This document shows, piece after piece, positions 1-12,344 of a stretch of 64,000 nt of DNA. The stretch comes from Lucinisca nassula (lineage: Eukaryota; Mollusca; Bivalvia; Lucinida; Lucinidae): NCBI GenBank assembly GCA_963580285.1, contig OY757014.1, positions 20,810,088 to 20,874,087 of the forward strand, given 5' to 3'. A program made the translations under genes and the position numbers. The notes below the pieces were generated by a model. It made no database searches, was not told the origin of the DNA, and was given only the letters and a program-made list of their open reading frames with translations. The first letter of the stretch is position 1, and every line of letters begins with the position of its first letter.

Positions 1-126
1 TCGCCCCAGGGCTATAATTTGAACAATCTTGGTAGCAATCTACTTTACAAAACTTCATACCAAATATCAAAGACCTTGGCCTTCTGCTATCAGACAAGAT
101 TTTTCAAAGGTTTTTCCAATATGAGT

Positions 127-325
127 GGAGCGCTGTGGTGCAGTGGTAAAGTATCGGCCTCGGGATCGAGAGGTACCGGGTTCGAACCCCACGAGCGGCA
201 AGTGTTGTTTCCTTAAGCAAGAGACTTTATCCACATTGCTTAGTACTGGTTTCTACCCAGGAAAAGAGGGCCACATGGAAGATTAGTACTCGTTTACTAA
301 ATGTGTTACCCTCTATAAATAAGGT

Positions 326-357
<32 letters not shown>

Positions 358-358
358 T
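127..358 (+). mobile_element. tRNA-derived SINE with 9-bp target duplication
   Basis: A tRNA-like head carries an A-box-like TGGTGCAGTGGTAAAG (about 137-152) and a B box GGGTTCGAACCCC (179-191). A non-tRNA body and an (ATT)n tail follow. It interrupts a pearl core unit. Flanks AATATGAGT (118-126) and AATATAAGT (359-367) match at 8 of 9 bases and fit a target site duplication. The open frame crossing it is not a gene. Confidence 0.75.
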
Positions 359-1179
359 AATATAAGTCTATGTAAAACAGGTGGGCTCACGGGTGGGCCC
401 ATTTTTGGCCCCAGGGCACTAATTTGAACAATTTTGGTAGAGGTCAACTACATGAAAATTCATACCAAATATCAAAGACTTTCGCCTTCTAGTTTCAGAC
501 GCGAAAATTGGCAAACGGTTTCCCTACATAAGTCTAAGTAAAACCAGTGGGCACTGGGGTGGGCCGATTTTTTGACTTAGGGCTATAATTGGAACAATCT
601 TGATAGAGGTCTACTAGACAAAGCTTCAAACCAAATATCAAAGACCGTAGCCTTCTGGATTGAGACAAGAAGATTTTTAAATGCTTTCCCTATATAAGTC
701 TATGTAAAACAAGTGGGTCCCGGGGCGGAGCCATTTTTGGCCCCAGGGTTATAAGTTGATAAATCTTGGTCAAGGTCCACTAGACAAAGTTTCATACCAA
801 ATTTTAAAGAACTGAGTCTTCTGGTTTCAGACAAGAAGCTTATATAGATTTTCCCTATATAAGTCAATGTAAAACCAGTAAGCCCCGGGTTGGGGGCATT
901 TTTGATCCAAGGGCTATAATTTGAATAATCGTGATAGAGGTCCACTCGATGAAGCTTCATACCAAATATCAGAGACCTGAACCTTCTGTTTTCAGACAAG
1001 AAGATTTTTAAAGATGTAAAACCAAAGGGCCCCGGGATGGGGGCAGTTTTGGCCCAAGGGCTATAATGTGAAAAATCTTGGCAAAGGTCCACTAGGTAAA
1101 GCTACACACCAAATATCAAAGACCTGGGCCTTGCTGATTCAGAGAAGAAGATTTTTTAAAGATATTCCTTACATAACAT

Positions 1180-1488
1180 AGAAGTGGAGGCAATGATCAG
1201 GAATCAATACAATCAACCCACAGCGCCCATCAGAGACACCAAAGGGAAAGAAATACAAACATGAAACAACATACCCTAATGGAAACATCAATAGCGAAAA
1301 GCCAAAAGGACTGTTACTTTCCCACAAAATGGCCAATAGGCTATCCAAAATAAAATAATATAAGCGACAAAACACCCAAAGACAAACCATAACAAAAATA
1401 AACCGCGACAGAAGAACCGCCTTGGAACGGTCAGTGGAAACAAATTCCACTGGGGGCCTTAACTCGATTATACGTGGCCACAATCCTG
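1180..1488 (-). mobile_element. Penelope-like element, 3'-end copy
   Basis: Begins in antisense with the common 3' terminus (GAAGTGGAGGCAATGATCAG) and breaks off after CACAATCCT, where the pearl core resumes. It holds only 3' untranslated sequence (about 310 bp), so it is a strongly 5'-truncated copy. The open frame on the minus strand here is the UTR read by chance. Confidence 0.8.
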
Positions 1489-2280
1489 TTAAACCAAAGG
1501 GCACCAGGACGTGGGATTGTGGCCCCAGGGCTATAATTTAAAAAATCTTGATAAAGGTCCAATAGATGAAGCTTCACACCAAATATCAAAGACCTGGGCC
1601 TTGCGGTTTCAGAGAAGAAGATTTTTAAAGATTCTTCCCTCTATAGGCCTATGTAAAACCAAAGGGCCCCGGGGCGCGGGCATTTTTGGCCCCAGGGCTA
1701 TAATAAGAACAATCTTGCTATACCAAATATCAAAGCCCCGGGCCTTGCAGTTTCAGAGAAGAAGATTTTTAAAGATTTTCCTTATATAAGACAATGTAAA
1801 ACCAAAGGGCCCCAGCGCAGGGACATTTTTGACCACAGGGCTATAATTTGAACAATCTTGGTAGAGGTCCACTAGGTGAAGCTTCATACAAAATATCAAA
1901 GACCTGGGCCCTGCGGTTTCAGAGAAGAAGATTTTTTAAAGCTTTTCCCTATATAAGCCTATGTAAAACCAATGGGCCCCGGGGGCATTTTTGTCCCAAG
2001 GGATATAATTTGAACATCTTGATAGACGTCCACTAGATGAAGCTTCACATCAAATATCAAACACCTGGGCCCTTTGGCTTCAGAGAAGATGTTTAAAGGG
2101 TTTCCCTATATAAGTCTATGTAAAACTGGAGGGTCCCGGTGCGGGGGCATTTTTGGCCCAGGGCTTTCATTTGAACAATCTTGGTAGAGGTCCACTAGAT
2201 GAAGCTTCATACCAAATATCAAAAACCTGGGTCTTGCGGTTTCAGAGAAGAAGATTTTTAAAGATTTTCCCTATATAAAG

Positions 2281-4839
2281 TAGAAGTAAAACAAAGATCA
2301 GGAATTGATACAATTAACTTACTCCACCCATAAAAGACACCAAAGGGAAAGAAATACAAACATTAAGCGACCAGACCATAATGGAAACCTAAACAAAGGA
2401 AGGCCATAAGGACAGTTACTTTCCCACAAAATGGCCATATGGCCATCCAAAATTAAAAGACACAAGTGATACACACAGTAAGTAACAAACAACAACATAA
2501 ATAAATCGCCACAGAAGAGCCGCCTTGGAACGGTCAGTGGAAGATTTCCACTGGGGGGGGGGGGGGCTTAAATCGATTTTACGTGGCCACAATCCTCGCC
2601 CTTACTTCCGTCGTGATTAAGACAAATAATATGTTCAGTCCGCATGAAGGCCTCCTAACTTATCAGTGCAACATCTCCGTGAACACAAAAATCAAAGAAC
2701 CACAGAGGTGAGACAACGGTGAGGACTCGACAGCAAGAAACCACTGAAATGCTGGAGCAAAAGAAAACCAACAGTTAGACTCCGATGAGCCCGACCAGAG
2801 ACAGAGCATCAGGCACCAACCAACATTATCTCTCTAATTCTCAATAAGCCTTTACGTTGTAGCCGTCATAGAATCTGAGGCCTGACCCACCGGCTTGCAA
2901 TTAAAGAGGGAAGCAAAGTTGCCAACCGCGATTGGGTTAACTACCATGCATGCAGTCTGTCGTATAATATCCATGCTGTTCCCAATCTTTTTATATCGAA
3001 GAATGATTTTACGAAATTGGGTGCTGAAGTCATTGCGGTTATATATTTTTCTGAATTTATATACTAAGTCACCATAAATTTCGGGTTCCGATAGTCCTTG
3101 TTGCAGAAGAGATTTAAGTCCAATATTGAATTTTGAAATTAAATCAGAATGGCGTCTATAAAATTTTGAAAAGGCTTTGCGTAGTTTATGGTACCGATAA
3201 CCCTGATTAAGGAGTTTAGTCGTTAATAATTTATTATGAGTGTTGAAGTCAGTTACATGACTACACACTCTAGCAAATCGAATTAATTGCGAAATATAAA
3301 CGCCATAGGATGGCGCACGAGGAATATCACCACCCAAAAAAGGAAAATTTACAATCTCAAAATCAAAGTCATCGCGTTTATCATAAATTTTGCACGAAAC
3401 AAATCCATCTACAATAGATAGATGTAAATCCAAAAACGGGGCCTCGGTATCAGAAGAATTTGCTTTATATAACTGAAGTTCTAGGGGGTAAATCTGACTG
3501 ATCAAACCATCAAAATAGGTATTATCAATATTTAATAAATCATCTAAATATCTAGAAGTAGAGCTAAAAGCTTCAATAATTTCAGATTGGTTATCAATGG
3601 AAAGCGACAAAATGAAGTCTCTTTCATAACAATACAAGAACAGATCAGCCACAAGAGGTGCGCAATTAGTACCCATCGGAATACCCACAATTTGTCTAAA
3701 TAACTTAGTACCGAATCTAATATAAATATTGTCAAGTAGAAAGGTGAGGGCATCACACACTTTCTGACATGACCAAAATGTATAATTCTTATGCTCTTTA
3801 TGGATAAATCGTAGGTAGACAGACTAGAAGCACGAAAATGTCTAGATTTCAATTTATTTAAAACCTCATTCGAATTTTTTATAGACAAAACAGATTTCTT
3901 CCTGATCTTTCAAAGACTTTATCACAATATTTAATTACATGCGTTTTAATAGCAGTAAGACAGGAAGTTAATAATTTAGAAAGTTCAGTGGTAGTGCAAG
4001 AGCTAGAATTTGCTATAAACCGTGCTTTGTAAGGTTTTTTATGAAGTTTTGGTAACCAGTATAGCGTAGGACGCTTGTCTTGGCCTTCGTTAACACACAC
4101 AGCAAACTTGGTGGCTGAAAGACAAGCATGTTTATCTACTATAGCTCTCTCTTCAGCTAAAGACTGAAGTTCATAGGTCTTAGTACCACCAAGCTCCTGC
4201 TTAAGCGTGTTAACATAGTGGAGCCGTCACACAACGACGACGTTGTTAGCGGCCTTGTCTGCAGGGGCCAAAACAAACTTCTTATGAAATTCTTGAATAC
4301 CTAGTTTAAGATGACGTAAAGACGTCTTGGGCTTAGGAGGTAATAAGTTAGTATTTTGAGAATAGAAAGAAATGCGTTTATTCACTAATTTTAAAATGCT
4401 AAGTTTCCAGTCCTTAAGGGCTTTATGCTCAACATACTCTCGCTTACACCATCGATTACCGAATTCAATCAAGGAAGCAGCGATTTCATCTCTACATTTA
4501 CTGAAATCAATTTTAGAAGGAAACCGATATTTCGGTCCTTTAGAAATTATATTCCTTATCCTAGAATCAGGAATAATTTTCAAATTGCCAGTTATTACAT
4601 GACAAGCAGCAGGATAGCAATACTTTGAGTTTTTACAATCACATGAATGAGGAGTATTAGTATCAATATCAAGATCTGAAACAAGTTTATTGAAATTAAA
4701 AATGATAGATCTAACAGGTTTGTTATATTTATAGCAAATTATAGGTGTTTCAGTATTTTGAAAATAAGCAGGAATGGAAGAAAGCACCGATCTCCCACGG
4801 AAGATACTGGGCAAATCTATAAAATCCATACCCTTATTA
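2281..4839 (-). mobile_element. Penelope-like retroelement, longest copy in the window
   Basis: About 2.56 kb in antisense. The 3' end lies at 2281 (TAGAAGTAAAACAAAG), followed by about 570 bp of 3' UTR and then the reverse transcriptase on the minus strand (4829 to 2852). It interrupts a pearl core unit, with ATAAAG at both edges (2275-2280 and 4840-4845), a plausible short target duplication. The UTR includes a run of G at 2553-2565. Its 3' 670 bp is close to identical by eye to 54221-54948, so this subfamily (with 53488-53862) looks younger than the other copies. The RT is broken, so this copy cannot be autonomous. Confidence 0.85.
2852..4829 (-). pseudogene. Penelope-like reverse transcriptase, broken
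   Basis: Read on the minus strand. The N-terminal block (4829-4227) starts MDFIDLPSIFRGR and includes a CxC pair followed by a His (CDC... HVITGNL), GPKYRFP, and ADKAANNVVVV, which corresponds to the DKG motif ahead of the RT core in Penelope-like enzymes. A TGA at 4227-4229 interrupts it, probably where a Trp codon stood. The same frame continues through LPKLHKKPYKARFIANSS to a stop at 3879. A frameshift follows (NEVLNKLKSRHFRASS near 3870), and about 40-50 codons after the motif-A region (STYD) appear deleted near 3800. The last frame (3760-2852) has GIPMGTNCAPLVADLFL (about 3685-3635) and the YxDD box RYLDDLL (3553-3533), then a thumb-like region. No GIY-YIG endonuclease is visible downstream. 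Placement among Penelope-like clades (for example Naiad) is uncertain. Confidence 0.8.
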
Positions 4840-6922
4840 ATAAAGACTATGTAAAACCAAAGGACCCCGGGGCGGGGGGCATGTTTGGCCCAGGGCTATA
4901 ATTTGAACAATCTTGGTAGAGGTCCACTAGATGAAGCTGTATACCAAATATCAAAGACCTGGGTCTTGCGGATTCAGAGAAGAAGATTTTTTAAAGATTT
5001 TCCCTACATAAGCCTATGTAAAGCCAAAGGGCCCCCGGGGTTGGGGGGTCATTTTTGGCCCAAAGCTAAAATTGGAACAATCGTGGTAGAGGTCCATTAG
5101 ATGAAGCTTCATATCAAATATCAAAGTCCTGTTCCTTGTTGTTTCAGAGAAGAAGATTTTTTAAAGATGTTCCCTTTATAAGCCTATGTAAAACCAATGG
5201 GCCCCGGGGCGCGGGCATTTTTGGCCCCAGGGCTATAATTTGAACACTCTTGATAGAGGTCCACTAGATGAAGCTTCGCCCAAATATCAAACACCTGGTC
5301 TCTCTGGTTTCAGAGAAGATTTTTAAAGGGTTTCCCTATATAAGTCTATGTAAAACTGGTGGGTCCCGGCGCGGGGTCATTTTTGGCCCAAGGGCTATAA
5401 TTTGAACAATCTTGCTAGAGGTCCACTAGATGAAGCTTCATACCAAATATCAAAGACCTGGACCTTGCAGATTCAGAGAAGGAGAATTTTACAGATTTTC
5501 CTATATAAGCCTATGTAAAACCAATGGGCCCCGGGGGCAGTTTTGGCCCCAGGGATATAATTAGAATACTCTTGATAGACGTCCACTAGATGAAGCTTCA
5601 CATCTAATATCAAACACCTGGGCCCTTCTGGCTTCAGAGAAGAAGATTTTTAAAGGGTTTCCCTATATAAATCTATGTAAAACTGGAGGGGCCAGGGCTT
5701 TAATTTGAACAATCTTGGTAAGGGTCCACTAGATGAAGCTTCATACCAAATATCAAAAACCTGGGCCTTGCGGTTTGAGAGAAGCAGATTTTTTTTAAAG
5801 ATTTTCCCTAAATAAGCCTATGTAAAACCAAAGGGCCCGGGGGCATTTTTGGCCCCAGGGCTATAATTGGAACAATCGCGGTAGAGGTCCATTAGATGAA
5901 GCTTCATATCAAATATCAAAGTCCTGGGCCTTGTTGTTTCAGAGAAGAACATTTTTAAAGATTTTCCCTATATAAGCCTATGTAAAACCAAGGCTATAAT
6001 TTGAACACTCTTGATAGAGGTCTACTAGATGAAGCTTCACATCAAATATCAAATACCTGGTCTCTCTGGTTTCAGAGAAGAAGATTTTTAAAGGGTTTCC
6101 CTATATAAGTCTATGTGAAACTGGTGGGTCCCGGCGCGGGGACAATTTTGGCCCCAGGGCTATAATTTGAACAATCTTGGTAGAGGTCCACTAGATGAAG
6201 CTTCATACCGAATATCAAAGACCTGGACTTTGCAGTTTCAGAGAAGGAGAATTTCAAAGAGTTTCGTATATAAGCCTATGTAAAACCAAAGGACCCCGGG
6301 GCGGGGGCATGTTTGGTCCATGGGATATAATTTGAACAATCTTGGTAGAGGTCCACTAGATGAAGCTTCATACCAAATATCAAAGACCTAAGTCTTGCGG
6401 TTTCAGAGAAGAAGATTTTTAAAGATGTTCCCTATATACGCCTAAGTAAAATCAAAGGGCCCCGGGGCGGGGGCATTTTTGGCCCCAGGGATATAATTTG
6501 AACAATCTTGATAGGGGTCCACTAGATGAAGCTTCACACCAAATATCAAACACCTGGGCCTTCTGGTTTCAGAGAAGATGATTTTTAAAGGATTTCCCTA
6601 TATAAGTTTATGTAAAACTAGTGGGCCCCGGGCGCAGGGGCATTTTTGGCCACAGGGCTATAATTTGAACAAGGTCCACTAGATGAAGCTTCATACCAAA
6701 TATCGAAGACCTGGGCCTTGCGGTTTCAGAGAAGATTTTTAAAGTGTTCATTTATAAAATCTATTTTAGCTCCTGTGACCTAGATGTGCAACAGACTGGA
6801 ACCATTTGAACAAATATGAATGGGAGCCACCTAAGGATCATTCCTGTGAAGTTTCGTCAAAATATGATCAGTGGTTTAGGAGGAGACGTCGTTTGAAGAA
6901 TTGTTTACGCACGCACGGACGG

Positions 6923-7146
6923 TATTGGGTTTTGGTTTACGGCCCTTTCAAGATTATTTCACTCATATCGAGCCGATCGTTAATCAGAGGTGGGCGAAAA
7001 CCGGAGTACCCGAAGAAAAAACCACCTGACCTTCCGTTGTAGAACTTAGCGTCTCACATGTGACCCGAGGGAGGCTCGAACCACAGCGGTGAGAGACATA
7101 ATGATCAAGAGTCAGCGCTCTTAACCATTAGGCCACGGAGGCCCGT
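6923..7146 (-). mobile_element. tRNA-derived SINE (GGCCTCCGTGG family)
   Basis: The reverse strand starts GGCCTCCGTGGCCTAATGG and continues AAGAGCGCTGACTC, a tRNA-like A-box head. A B-box-like GTGGTTCGAGCC and a body ending near TACGGCCC follow. GCACGCACGGACGG stands on both sides (6909-6922, 7147-7160), so it inserted in the CGGACGG tract of the pearl element, although the simple repeat weakens the case for a target duplication. Related copies: 12345-12535, 18036-18246, 33405-33500. Confidence 0.7.
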
Positions 7147-7196
7147 GCACGCACGGACGGACGGACGCATGGACGACGAACAAAAATGATCATAAA

Positions 7197-7228
7197 AGCT
7201 CACCTTGTCATCACGTGACAGGTGAGCT
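7197..7228 (+). other. Terminal hairpin of pearl-like element
   Basis: AGCTCACCTTGTCA pairs with TGACAGGTGAGCT around a short loop. The motif AGGTGAGCTAAAA also ends the elements at 26664 (inverted) and about 30495, so it marks the element's 3' terminus rather than a transcription terminator. Confidence 0.65.
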
Positions 7229-7549
7229 AAAAAAAAACGGCAACATTGTAATTCATTATGACATATTCTACTTGTCTTTCTAAATGTTTTTATGTTCTGT
7301 AAAATTACCTAATATCTCTTTACATTGACAACCCTCACAGTTGTAAGAATTCTTCTAAGTAGCCTGTAGGTTAAAGAACATTACCCGAAACCTTAGTTTG
7401 TTAGGAATAGACCAAGAGCTGTGAAACAGAAGAAGTGAGCCTTAACTTCTTCCAAAAACAAATGTAATTAACAGAGGCGATTCTAACAAATATCCAAAAC
7501 ATATATATGCATGTCTTTGTTAGATTTGTACTCTATCCACATCATTTGT

Positions 7550-7739
7550 TTAACCCATTTATACTAGTGGACTCTTCCATTGTTGGACAAGCCCATTGAC
7601 AAATAAGGGGTGCCAGGCCTATTTTTCATTTTTATCCTACCTTTGACGGAAAAAATCAGTTGGCAAATAGTGCAGGGCCATCAGACGTCGCGTTCTGCCA
7701 AGGTACCCCTTTAGGGGTTTCCCGCATGCATTGGGTTAA
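7550..7739. mobile_element. MITE with TTAA ends (piggyBac-like), type 1
   Basis: Starts TTAACCCATTTATAC and ends GCATTGGGTTAA, giving short inverted termini CCCATT/AATGGG inside TTAA. It contains AGTGGACTCTTCCATTG and CCCTTTAGGGGTTTC blocks shared with 55577-55782, 56441-56640 and 60354-60582. TTAA target sites and termini starting CCC are typical of piggyBac transposons. No transposase is present. Confidence 0.65.
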
Positions 7740-7886
7740 TTTATATCCAGATTAATCGGCCTCATCTTCAGCTAAGGATTTGTTTCATTGAAATTGTCAT
7801 TGAAATGAGTTTTGACGCTATAGCGAATATATGAATAAAGAGGTTCGATTGTATTAAATGTCATTTTGTTTCCTAGCGAAACGTGT

Positions 7887-8170
7887 CATAACGAAAACAC
7901 GTCTATATAATTTTGACCCCCTTGAACCCCACTTTTATATTGTAAAACTGGGGTTTCCGAGGCTATACCTTATTTTTCTTATCTCTGTTCTAAAATAAAG
8001 ATTGTGGGTACTCGTTAGAACCGCCTCGATGAGGCGGTTCTAACGAGTACTCACAGTCTATATTTGGAGCAGAAATAAGAAAAAAAAATATCACAATTTT
8101 TCAAAACAAAATTTTCATTTTTTTGGCGATAAAGGTGGCAATGTATTTGTATAGGCGTGTTCACGTAATG
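7887..8170 (+). mobile_element. Central-palindrome MITE, family A
   Basis: Ends are CATAACGAAAACACGTC and a reverse-complement GGCGTGTTCACGTAATG. The left arm has a side hairpin (CCCCACTTTTAT.../...AAAACTGGGG). The centre (8004-8054) is a palindrome of about 50 bp built on GTACTCGTTAGAACCGCCTC. The family has about twenty whole or partial members in the window and no coding capacity. Confidence 0.75.
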
Positions 8171-8173
8171 GAT

Positions 8174-10231
8174 TGCACGACCCGCAGAAAAAGCGACCGA
8201 CTGAAGTCGGTTGATTTTCTAAGAGTGCCCTAAAATCACCGTGTCATTCTGTCATTCGGTCAATCGGTCATTCTGTCAGTCTGTCAGTCTGTCTGTCCGT
8301 CCGTAACCCGTTTGTGAAAATTGGTGATAGTGACTTAACCGCTTGGAATATTTAAACAATCTTTGGCATACTGATAGATATCAATGAGATATAACCAATG
8401 AACTTGCGAAATATTACGTTCCATTTAGAATAGCCTCGCCGAGGCGAAAAATGTGAAAATTTTCGAACTGCTTCTCCTCGGAAACCGTTGGGCCGATTGA
8501 AGTCAAATTTCATATGGAGCCTCTATGGGATGGGGGAAACTAAAATTTGCTCATGGTGTCCAGGTCACATGACCAAACTGGCCGCCAAGCCATATATGGT
8601 CTGTCTGTCTGTCCGTCCGTAACCCGTTTGTGAAAATTAGTGAAAGTGACTTAACCGCTTAGAATATTTAAACAATTTTTGGCATACTGATAGATATCAA
8701 TGAGCTCTAACCAAAGAATTTGCGACATATTACTTTCCATTTAGTTTAGCCTCGCTGAGGCGAAAAATCCGTAACCCGTTTGTGAAAATTGGAGATAGTG
8801 ACTTAACCGCTAGGAATATTTAAACAATTTTTGGCATACTGATAGATATCAATAAGATCTAACCAATGAACTTGCGAAATATTACATTCCATTTAGTATA
8901 GCCTCGCCGAGGCGAAAAATGTGAAAATTTTCGAATTGTTTCTCCTCGGAAACCGTTGGGCCGATTGAAGTCAAATTTCATATGGAGCCTCTATGGGATG
9001 GGGGAAACCAAACTTTGCTCATGGGGTCCAGATCACATGACCAAAATGGCCGCCGAGCCATATATGGTCTGTCTGTCTGTCCGTTCGTAACCCGTTTGTG
9101 AAAATTGGTGATAGTGACTTAACCGCTTTGAATATTTAAACAATTTTTGGCATACTGAAAGATATCAATGAGATCTTACCAATGAACTTGCGAAATATTA
9201 CATTCCATTTAGTATAGCCTCGCCGAGGCGAAAAATCCGTAACCCGTTTGGGAAAATTGGTGATAGTGACTTAACCGCTTGGAATATTTTAACAATTTTT
9301 GGCATACTGATAGATATCAATGAGATCTAACCAATGAACTTGCGAAATATTACATTCCATTTAGTATAGCCTCGCCGAGGCGAAAACTGTGAAAATTTTC
9401 GAACTGCTTCTCCTCGGAAACCTTTGGGCCGATTGAAGTCAAATTTCATATGGAGCCTCTATGGGATGGGGCTAACCAAAATTTGCTCATGGGGTGCAGG
9501 TCACATGACCAAAATGGCCACCGAGCCATATATGGTCTGTCTGTCTGTCCGTCCGTAACCCGTTTGTGAAAATTGGTGATAGTGACTTAACCGCTTGGAA
9601 TATTTAAACAATATTTGGCATACTGATAGATATCAATGAGATCTAACCAATGAACTTGCGAAATATTACATTCCATTTAGTATAGCCTCGCCGAGGCGAA
9701 AAATGTGAAAATTTTCGAACTGCTTCTCCTCGGAAACCGTTGGGCCGATTGAAGTCAAATTTCATATGGAGCTTCTATGGGATGGTGAAAACCAAAATTT
9801 GCCCATGGGGTCCAGGTCACATGACCAAAATGGCCGCCAAGCCATATATGGTAAAAAGCCTTCAAAAATAGTCTTCTCAAGAACCACTGGGCAGATAGAA
9901 ACTTGATAAATGGCATCTGGGACGTAGGCCCATCATAAATTGCTAAAATGGTGACCCGGGGTTGATCTTGACCTTCTTTGTGCCTAGGTCAAACTTTGAC
10001 ACATATGCTTTTGTATTGGAAAATGTGAGAATGCAATTTATCCTGCAAACGATTCTGAATACAGTTCTAAACGTTTAGATATATTTTTGCTCCTTACGAT
10101 AAGGCGCATTTATTGGGTAAACCGTTTTAGGTCCAGGTCAAAAGACTAAAATGGCCGCCATACCCATATATGGTAACACTCATAAAGCTAAAAGCATCCG
10201 GGGGTCGTGCACTTCAGCTGAAGCACTGGTT
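8174..10231 (+). mobile_element. Tandem-core element, GCACGACCC type, about 2.06 kb
   Basis: The left end has GCACGACCCGC, then a CCGACTGAAGTCGG palindrome, then CTGTC/GTCCGTCCG repeats. The core is an array of full units of about 305 bp and shorter partial units (GTAACCCGTTTGTGAAAAT, CATACTGATAGATATCAAT, TAGCCTCGCCGAGGCG, AACCGTTGGGCCGATTGAAG, ATGACCAAAATGGCCGCC), with more copies than the sister element. A right segment (9850-10190) ends in a hairpin-prone GTGCACTTCAGCTGAAGCAC followed by TGG. A second complete copy lies inverted at 33573-34677. The 3' CTGG with A-side and T-side flanks would suit a Helitron-type end, but this is inference. Confidence 0.7.
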
Positions 10232-10317
10232 ATTTCCTTATTTCAGCTTGACGTACTGGAGCTAAATATACCATATTAAACCCCAGTGTCTCATATATAA
10301 AGTTTGCTTTACAGAGA

Positions 10318-10630
10318 CATCCGGGCCCCGCCCATCGGGGCTTAGAGAAATAGATGGGGCTGCATGATGCTTCCACGCAGAGCTGAAACCGACCGCACAT
10401 GAGCACTGGTAAACCAGTAAGAAGGTCTAAGCCTGTCCAGGCAAAGTGGTACGAGTCGGGTGGTCCCCGGCTAATTAACCTTATTAGCATCGTTTTGGGT
10501 GGTAGGGCTTGAAGTGTCATTTCATCTCAATGACAGGTAAATGTCCCACAAAATGGGAAGCAACGCCTCCAAAATTACCTAAGAAGTGTTTACGGGGACG
10601 TAAAATCTGAATTCAAACAAACAAACAAAC
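10318..10630 (+). mobile_element. SINE-like F repeat, full copy
   Basis: Starts with the hairpin GCCCCGCCCATCGGGGC and ends with a (CAAA)n tail after a GGGGACGTAAAATC block. Middle blocks TGTCATTTCATCTCAATG and GGGAAGCAACG(T/C)CTCC are shared by all copies. The oriented (CAAA)n tail suggests a retroposon. No tRNA boxes are clear, so it could be the 3' end of a LINE. Confidence 0.6.
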
Positions 10631-11478
10631 AGGGATATCCATTGCGCGGACTTGTTAACGTCACATTTGAAAAAAAAAAAAAAATAAGATTTCTTCGACA
10701 CCTCGTTGAAGTATGATTCTATGATCGGATTTGTGAACATGTACAGGTATGTTGGCGCTTTGTGGCATTTCGTCAATGTGGTTTGGACTTGTATGAATAT
10801 ATGCCAGTGTGGTCTGGCAGTACTGCACATATGTTATGGCTCGTATGAGCTTTATGAGCTTAATGAACAAATTTTGTTAAGGATACAACAAAATTTAGCA
10901 TTGAACAGAAATGTTTGCAAAAAGGTACGTTGCATAACTGACCGTTTAATACTATAGAAGAAAATAAAGGTTATTTATTACCAAACAAACAAGCATGACA
11001 ATTAAGTAAAAATAGTGGCTAGAATTTGTCTGGCTCACTTAATAAGCACCATTGCTTATGGTCTGACATTCGAACAACGTCATGAATAAACCTGTTTTTG
11101 TGAACAATAACGGTGAAGAACAACCTGCGCCGCAGCGCATCCCGGTCCACTATTTAGGTAGTACAATAACTTCTAGGTTCTATATTTAAAATTTTAAGAC
11201 CCTTGCTTGTCTGTGTAGCTAAACAAACCGGTCTGTGTCTTACCTGCAAACCCCAAAAACCTTTTTTTTTATGGTGAGGCTTACTTATATCTATCTCTGG
11301 ACATGAAAACACTTAACATTCTTGACTATTTTCTGGCAGATAATCGAAATAATTCTGCAACATTTGACGAATTTATCGCTTAATTTGGTAAAAGAAATCT
11401 TTCATTATATACTTTCGTCAGGATTGCGTGCCGGGAAGAACATCAAATGATTCCCGACACGAGAAAACCTATCTAAGT
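10631..11478. other. No gene seen
   Basis: Non-repetitive by eye except for a poly-A run at about 10670-10685. Short frames on both strands (up to 83 codons) lack recognisable domains or protein-like composition. Confidence 0.5.
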
Positions 11479-11716
11479 AATGCGATATAACACATGCATA
11501 TGATATAGTGCATTCTATCATATCTCCAAAAACGGTATTTTTTTCTAATGAAAAATTATGATATATTTCTTGTTTATACCCAAAACATTGGGTGCTCGTT
11601 AGAACCACCTCATTGAGGCGGTTCTAACGAGTACCCACAACCTATGTCTTGGAGCAGAAATAGAAAAATAATGTTAACCACAGTCATGGGGTGTACACGG
11701 ACTGGTTAACGTGATG
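11479..11716 (-). mobile_element. Central-palindrome MITE, family B, deleted
   Basis: Contains the palindrome GGTGCTCGTTAGAACCACC...GGTTCTAACGAGTACCC at 11590-11637 and a right terminus GTTAACGTGATG. The arm that normally holds the CCCAGTTTTCTC/GTGGGG hairpin is missing. Confidence 0.6.
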
Positions 11717-11964
11717 TTATTTTGTGATCTCGCCTTCAGAGACCAGCAAAGGTTTTGAAATTTTAGGTACAGGAAAAAAGAAGGTACCACACTATCCACG
11801 CGGCAAACACAAATACGCTGAGCATACTGTGCGGCTGCGCAGGCTGATTTGAGCATGTATTCACAAATAGCCAAAACAGGATTTCTGATGATGTTGTTGA
11901 AACATAAATATGACGATTTCGGTTCAGCATCCCATGTCTTAAAGTGGCATAAGACCAGCAAAAC

Positions 11965-12180
11965 AACACCATCATCTTGTTAACAAGTCCGTGTAATGAG
12001 CACCCTTTAAACCCATTTTAATTAGAGATATTGGGGTTTACAGATTATATATTATATTTCATTTTTTCTGCTCAGATAATGAGGTGGTTCTAATGGGCAC
12101 CCACGGTCTATATTGGAGGCATTAATAAAACAAATTACACATTTTAATCAGACAATTATTTTACTTTGAGACATGAAATA
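11965..12180 (+). mobile_element. Central-palindrome MITE, family B, degraded
   Basis: Carries AACAAGTCCGTGTAATGAG, a diverged CCCATTTTAATTAGAG arm and GAGGTGGTTCTAATGGGCAC. Half of the palindrome is lost. Confidence 0.5.
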
Positions 12181-12344
12181 ATGGATTATGGCACACGGAT
12201 TTGTTGTAGGAAGCTGACGCAGATCATGATACGGTCCTACAGGGACTGAATCAAAACATAGCGCTTCGAGAAGAAATTTTTCTATGTGGTAATGTACCGC
12301 ACATGCGCATTATCTATGTTTTTTGCAGGTGGTCAGGGTGGAGT

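Larger units (their letters stand above)
1..7233 (+). mobile_element. Tandem-core (pearl-like, type I) element, left end outside window
   Basis: About two dozen imperfect units of roughly 145-165 bp run head to tail. Each carries GGCTATAATTTGAACAATC, GGTCCACTAGATGAAGCTTC, CAAATATCAAAGACCTGGGC and a TATATAAGCCTATGTAAAAC-like stretch. The array is broken by a SINE (127-358) and two Penelope-like insertions (1180-1488, 2281-4839). After the last unit (about 6760) comes a unique segment, a CGCACGGACGG tract holding another SINE, and a terminal hairpin (7197-7228: AGCTCACC...GGTGAGCT). The same core and end recur inverted at 26664-28949. Bivalve 'pearl' elements are known for about 160-bp tandem cores between unique ends. 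Assignment to that group, or to non-autonomous Helitron-like elements, is inference. No protein is encoded. Confidence 0.75.

Noticed and set aside
1169..1504. 111-codon minus-strand frame, with similar frames at 22284 and 48177
   Set aside because: They are chance readings of the Penelope-like 3' UTR, repeated wherever a copy lies.
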